In this document: positions 26,677 to 29,712 of the stretch, in pieces
Layout of the letters: every line of letters begins with the position of its first letter
Numbering within the stretch: the stretch's first letter is position 1
DNA from: an uncultured Anaerotignum sp.
Lineage (GTDB): Bacteria; Bacillota; Clostridia; Lachnospirales; Anaerotignaceae
DNA length: 29,712 bases
Assembly: GCF_934277605.1 (NCBI RefSeq)
Contig: NZ_CAKQVD010000020.1
Coordinates: 1-29,712 of the forward strand
Reading direction: 5' to 3'
The notes under the pieces: generated by a model
Told to the model about the DNA's origin: nothing
The model's input: only the letters and a program-made list of their open reading frames with translations
Database searches by the model: none
Translations under genes and position numbers: made by a program

Positions 26677-28533
26677 TTAATATTTATCGTTATAGCCATA
26701 GCCGCTATTCATGTCATCATCCGCAGAATCCCCTGCATCATAGGAATTAGAGGAGAACGCATTGGCAGGTGCGGATGCGTAGCCATAGCTGTTAGAAGCT
26801 GCGCCAAAGCCTTCTGCACCCTTCGCAGAATCACTCAGCTTGAATTTTTTAACCAAATTCTTCATCAAATCTGCCTGAGAAGACAATTCCTTACTGGATG
26901 CAGCAACCTCCTCGGCTGTAGCAGAGTTTGTCTGAACGATAGCGGAAATTTGGTCGATACCAATGGAAACCTGAGAAACAGATTCAGCCTGTTCCGCAGA
27001 AGCAGCATTAATCTGCTCCAGAAGGCTAACTGCCTTTCCTGCACCCTGCACAGCAATATCCATAGATTCTGCTGTTGTGCTTACAATCGCAGAGCCATTT
27101 TCAACCGCACGAATTGCATTTGCAATCAGAGTTGCTGTATTTTTGGATGCTTCCGCACTCTTGCTTGCCAGATTTCTAACCTCATCCGCAACAACGGCAA
27201 AGCCCTTGCCTGCTGTGCCTGCACGGGCAGCCTCAACTGCTGCATTCAAAGCCAGAATGTTTGTCTGGAATGCAATATCCTCAATCGTCTTGATAATCTT
27301 ACCGATTTCACTGGAGCAGGTGCTGATTTCATCCATAGCAACCGTAAGCTCCTTCATCTGATGGTTACAATTTTCCAGATTGGTGCCGGCTTCGCTCGCT
27401 ACCTCAGAAGCAGTATTGGAATGCTGTGCGTTTTCGTTTACACGTTTAGAAATTTCTTCAATGGTTGCAGCCAATTCCTGAACGGAGCTTGCCTGCTCTG
27501 TTGCACCCTGACTCAATGCCATGGATGCAGTTGCAACCTGTTCGGAACCGCCGGCAACCTGTTCGGAGCTCTGACGAATCTGCTGCAGAGTAGCAACCAT
27601 GTTTGCCTTCAAGCCCCGCATTGCTTCCAGAATGGGTGCCAAGTCGCCAATGTAAAGCTCACGCACATTGGAATAAATATCATAATTGCCCTGAGACATT
27701 TCCTTAAATACATGAATAACATCTTTAAATACTCTGTTCAGATGGTCTACAATCTGATCCAGTGTACCTGCCAAATCACTCATTTCATCCTCTGCATTCA
27801 GCTGAGGCGCGGGAGAGGAAATATCACCCTGCTTGAATGCAAGCAATCTTGCTACACACGCATTGATTGGCTTAGAAATGCTGTTTGCGATGGACGTACC
27901 AAAGCCGATGGAAAGTCCAAAGGAAATCACAATCAGCACAATCGCAATGATAACAGAAATTGTCAAGGATTTGGAAAGAGAGTTATCCACCTCTGTTGCG
28001 CGTGCGGTTTTCTCTTTCATCAGCTTTTCGCAGGCATTATAAAAATCATCATACAGCTTTTGGAACTGGCTGCCGGATTTCAGCTTTTCCTGAACCTTCA
28101 TTCTCTGTTCGTTGCTCATGTTGGGGCTAATGCCGCTCATGATGGAATCCGCCTCTTTTAAGTACGCATCATAAGCATTTTCCAGAGCAGACATAGCGGT
28201 TTTGCCTTTTTCTGTAGAGATGGTTGTAGCAATCTTATCTATATATTCATCGCCCTGATTTCTTTCTTCATTATAGGTATTCATTTCTTCCTGAATTTCC
28301 GCAGGGTCCAGATAACCGGCTGCACTCTTCAGCGCATCTGTTACCTCTACTACATTCATACCCAAAAGGCCGATATCCCCTTGCGCAAAACCATGCTTAT
28401 ACAAAGTATCAGAGTATTTTGCGTTCATGTCTGAGCAAACAAGTACGCCCAAAACACCCGAGATATTGGCAATCACGGTTAAAATAATGAACGACAGTAT
28501 CAACCTCTTCTTAATTTGTAGCTTTTTAAACAT
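26677..28533 (-). CDS. Methyl-accepting chemotaxis protein
   Basis: A 618-aa membrane receptor. Membrane helix 1 is at about 11-33, followed by an extracellular four-helix-bundle sensor (about 34-189), membrane helix 2 (190-212), HAMP (213-275) and the cytoplasmic coiled coil. The kinase-contact tip IAFQTNILALNAAVEAARAG is at about 420-439, continuing FAVVADEVRNLA. The tail ends in a glycine/serine/tyrosine-rich stretch without the CheR/CheB docking pentapeptide. GGGAGGAAG precedes the ATG. It would signal through CheA/CheW, which are not in the window. The ligand cannot be inferred. Possible extended -10 TTATGAT about 60 bases upstream. Confidence 0.96.
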   Translation of the reverse strand: MFKKLQIKKRLILSFIILTVIANISGVLGVLVCSDMNAKYSDTLYKHGFAQGDIGLLGMNVVEVTDALKSAAGYLDPAEIQEEMNTYNEERNQGDEYIDKIATTISTEKGKTAMSALENAYDAYLKEADSIMSGISPNMSNEQRMKVQEKLKSGSQFQKLYDDFYNACEKLMKEKTARATEVDNSLSKSLTISVIIAIVLIVISFGLSIGFGTSIANSISKPINACVARLLAFKQGDISSPAPQLNAEDEMSDLAGTLDQIVDHLNRVFKDVIHVFKEMSQGNYDIYSNVRELYIGDLAPILEAMRGLKANMVATLQQIRQSSEQVAGGSEQVATASMALSQGATEQASSVQELAATIEEISKRVNENAQHSNTASEVASEAGTNLENCNHQMKELTVAMDEISTCSSEIGKIIKTIEDIAFQTNILALNAAVEAARAGTAGKGFAVVADEVRNLASKSAEASKNTATLIANAIRAVENGSAIVSTTAESMDIAVQGAGKAVSLLEQINAASAEQAESVSQVSIGIDQISAIVQTNSATAEEVAASSKELSSQADLMKNLVKKFKLSDSAKGAEGFGAASNSYGYASAPANAFSSNSYDAGDSADDDMNSGYGYNDKY

Positions 28534-28880
28534 TCTATCTTCCTCCCATGTAAAAAAGTTGTTGCGCAGAAATCATAACAAACAATCATTTGCTTCTGCA
28601 TACATTTTTCTGTTACATATATCGACAAAAACTTCTAATACATTAGCAAAAAAATAATTTTTTTCAAAGATTTTTTTGCCCCTTTGTCTTTCCCTCCAAG
28701 CCACGAAGATAAAACAAAAACCCGCCTCTGTCAGAAGCGCCTTTGTCTTTGAAATATCAACATTCGGAAAGGATTTATCTACATAATAAAAGATTTTTTG
28801 GCAAAATGCAAGCCCTCAAATATAAATTAAGAAACCTATTTTTTCAACATCTAAATTGCCCCCTTGCCACGCCCAAAAAT
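28534..28880. other. AT-rich intergenic stretch without a gene
   Basis: Between the chemotaxis receptor gene and the seryl-tRNA synthetase terminator I see only the leader and probable extended -10 of the receptor gene (near 28580). The open frames here have no ribosome site and low-complexity translations. No RNA gene or repeat was recognised. Confidence 0.5.
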
Positions 28881-28929
28881 AAAAAAAGCACCCCAAATGC
28901 CAAATATATTGTTTTCGCATTTAGGGTGC
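28881..28929 (-). terminator. Terminator after serS
   Basis: A 13-bp stem (GCACCCTAAATGC / GCATTTGGGGTGC on the minus strand, one G-U pair) and a run of seven T, about 28 bases past the serS stop. Confidence 0.9.
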
Positions 28930-28956
28930 ATAGAAACACTTCCGTTCTCTTATCGA

Positions 28957-29712
28957 TTATTTCTTTTTGTTGGGAATCAGCTTCTTTGTACCGCCCATGT
29001 AAGGCCACAGAACCTCAGGGATATTTACAGTGCCATCTGCCTGCAAATTGTTTTCCAGGAAGGCAATCAGCATACGGGGAGGTGCTGCAACTGTGTTGTT
29101 CAGTGTGTAAGCAAAGTATTTCTTGCCCTCTGCATCCTGCACACGAATCCCCAGTCGTCTTGCCTGTGCATCGCCCAGGTTGGAGCAGCTGCCAACCTCA
29201 AAATATTTTTTCTGTCTGGGAGACCAAGCCTCAACGTCAACGGATTTTACCTTCAGGTCAGCCAAATCGCCGGAGCAGCATTCCAGTGTTCTTACGGGGA
29301 TATCCATGGAACGGAACAGGTCTACGGTGTTCTGCCACAGCTTATCATACCACATGGGTGCTTCCTCGGGATTGCATACAACAATCATTTCCTGCTTCTC
29401 GAACTGGTGGATCCGGTAAACGCCTCTTTCCTCAATGCCGTGTGCGCCTTTTTCCTTACGGAAGCAAGGGCTGTAGCTTGTCAGTGTGTGAGGCAAATCC
29501 TCCGCCTTGTTCAGTGTATCAATGAATTTACCGATCATGGAATGTTCGGAGGTACCAATCAAATACAAATCCTCGCCCTCGATTTTATACATCATCGCAT
29601 CCATTTCCGCAAAGCTCATTACGCCTGTTACAACATTGGAACGAATCATGAAGGGAGGGATACAATATTTAAAGCCTCTGCCAATCATGAAATCTCTTGC
29701 ATAAGCCAGAAC
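28957..29712 (-). CDS. serS: Seryl-tRNA synthetase, C-terminal part (cut by window edge)
   Basis: The last 251 residues of a class II aminoacyl-tRNA synthetase that charges tRNA-Ser; the frame runs off the window at 29712. Motif 2 is FRKEKGAHGIEERGVYRIHQFEKQEM and motif 3 is NNTVAAPPRMLIAFLENN, followed by VPEVL-like NIPEVLWPYMGG near the end. Residues such as TSEHSM and SCSNLGDAQARR also fit SerRS. The GAHGIEERGVYRIHQ and NNTVAAPPR versions differ from the common bacterial forms (RSEAG..TRGL.R.HQF and NGSGLA..R), marking a divergent group I have seen in Clostridia. The N-terminal tRNA-binding arm is outside the window. Confidence 0.93.
   Translation of the reverse strand, partial: VLAYARDFMIGRGFKYCIPPFMIRSNVVTGVMSFAEMDAMMYKIEGEDLYLIGTSEHSMIGKFIDTLNKAEDLPHTLTSYSPCFRKEKGAHGIEERGVYRIHQFEKQEMIVVCNPEEAPMWYDKLWQNTVDLFRSMDIPVRTLECCSGDLADLKVKSVDVEAWSPRQKKYFEVGSCSNLGDAQARRLGIRVQDAEGKKYFAYTLNNTVAAPPRMLIAFLENNLQADGTVNIPEVLWPYMGGTKKLIPNKKK

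Noticed and set aside
26950..28161. A 403-codon plus-strand ORF opposite the chemotaxis receptor
   Set aside because: It is a shadow of the receptor gene; the periodic Cys/Asn/Leu pattern mirrors the coiled-coil codons.

Overview
The window looks like a chromosomal segment of an anaerobic Firmicute of class Clostridia, probably Lachnospirales. The evidence is strong AGGAGG-type ribosome sites, sigma-A promoters with 17-bp spacers, Clostridia-type families (an ECF riboflavin transporter, NusG-II/Gx pair, C_GCAxxG_C_C protein, UPF0597 desulfidase, diaminopimelate dehydrogenase) and many ferredoxin-type genes. An Anaerotignum-like genus is only a guess. No rRNA, CRISPR array, transposase or recognisable phage structural gene is visible.

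Layout. 1-3.6 kb (minus strand): thioredoxin; D-Ala-D-Ala ligase plus glutamate racemase (peptidoglycan precursors); a 55-aa membrane peptide plus a riboflavin-type ECF S-component. 3.65-5.5 kb: an accessory patch, with tandem 127-bp repeats, two divergent XRE repressors around a two-operator control region, an inverted copy of the repeat, two small overlapping ORFs, and a second copy of the 3' end of tex. 5.5-9.5 kb: tex, a hairpin-rich spacer, an MBL-fold hydrolase and a divergent GNAT. 9.5-10.3 kb: a small XRE regulator plus a membrane protein. 10.3-11.7 kb: rpsF-ssb-rpsR and tRNA-Phe(GAA). 11.8-12.7 kb: NusG-II and Gx transporter. 12.7-14.6 kb: a Crp/Fnr regulator followed by a ferredoxin, a NapH-like membrane Fe-S protein and a C_GCAxxG_C_C protein, with a Crp/Fnr-type dyad centred about 41 bp before the inferred start of transcription. 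14.8-18 kb: an IMP dehydrogenase of the Tritrichomonas type and a MATE exporter with a hairpin/Fur-box-like leader. 18-22 kb: ddh and a Ca2+/Mn2+-type P-type ATPase behind a yybP-ykoY (manganese) riboswitch with its own terminator. 22-25.4 kb: a small unknown gene, then a cysteine desulfidase-type enzyme divergent from an NSS sodium symporter. 25.6-28.6 kb: a PilZ protein and a methyl-accepting chemotaxis protein. 28.9 kb to the end: the 3' part of a seryl-tRNA synthetase, cut by the window edge.

The points most worth following are the manganese riboswitch/ATPase unit, the regulator-operator-Fe-S operon unit, the XRE pair framed by inverted repeats next to a duplicated tex 3' end, the trichomonad-type IMP dehydrogenase, the MATE leader, and the desulfidase/NSS pair. 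All functional calls come from reading motifs by eye; no database search was run.
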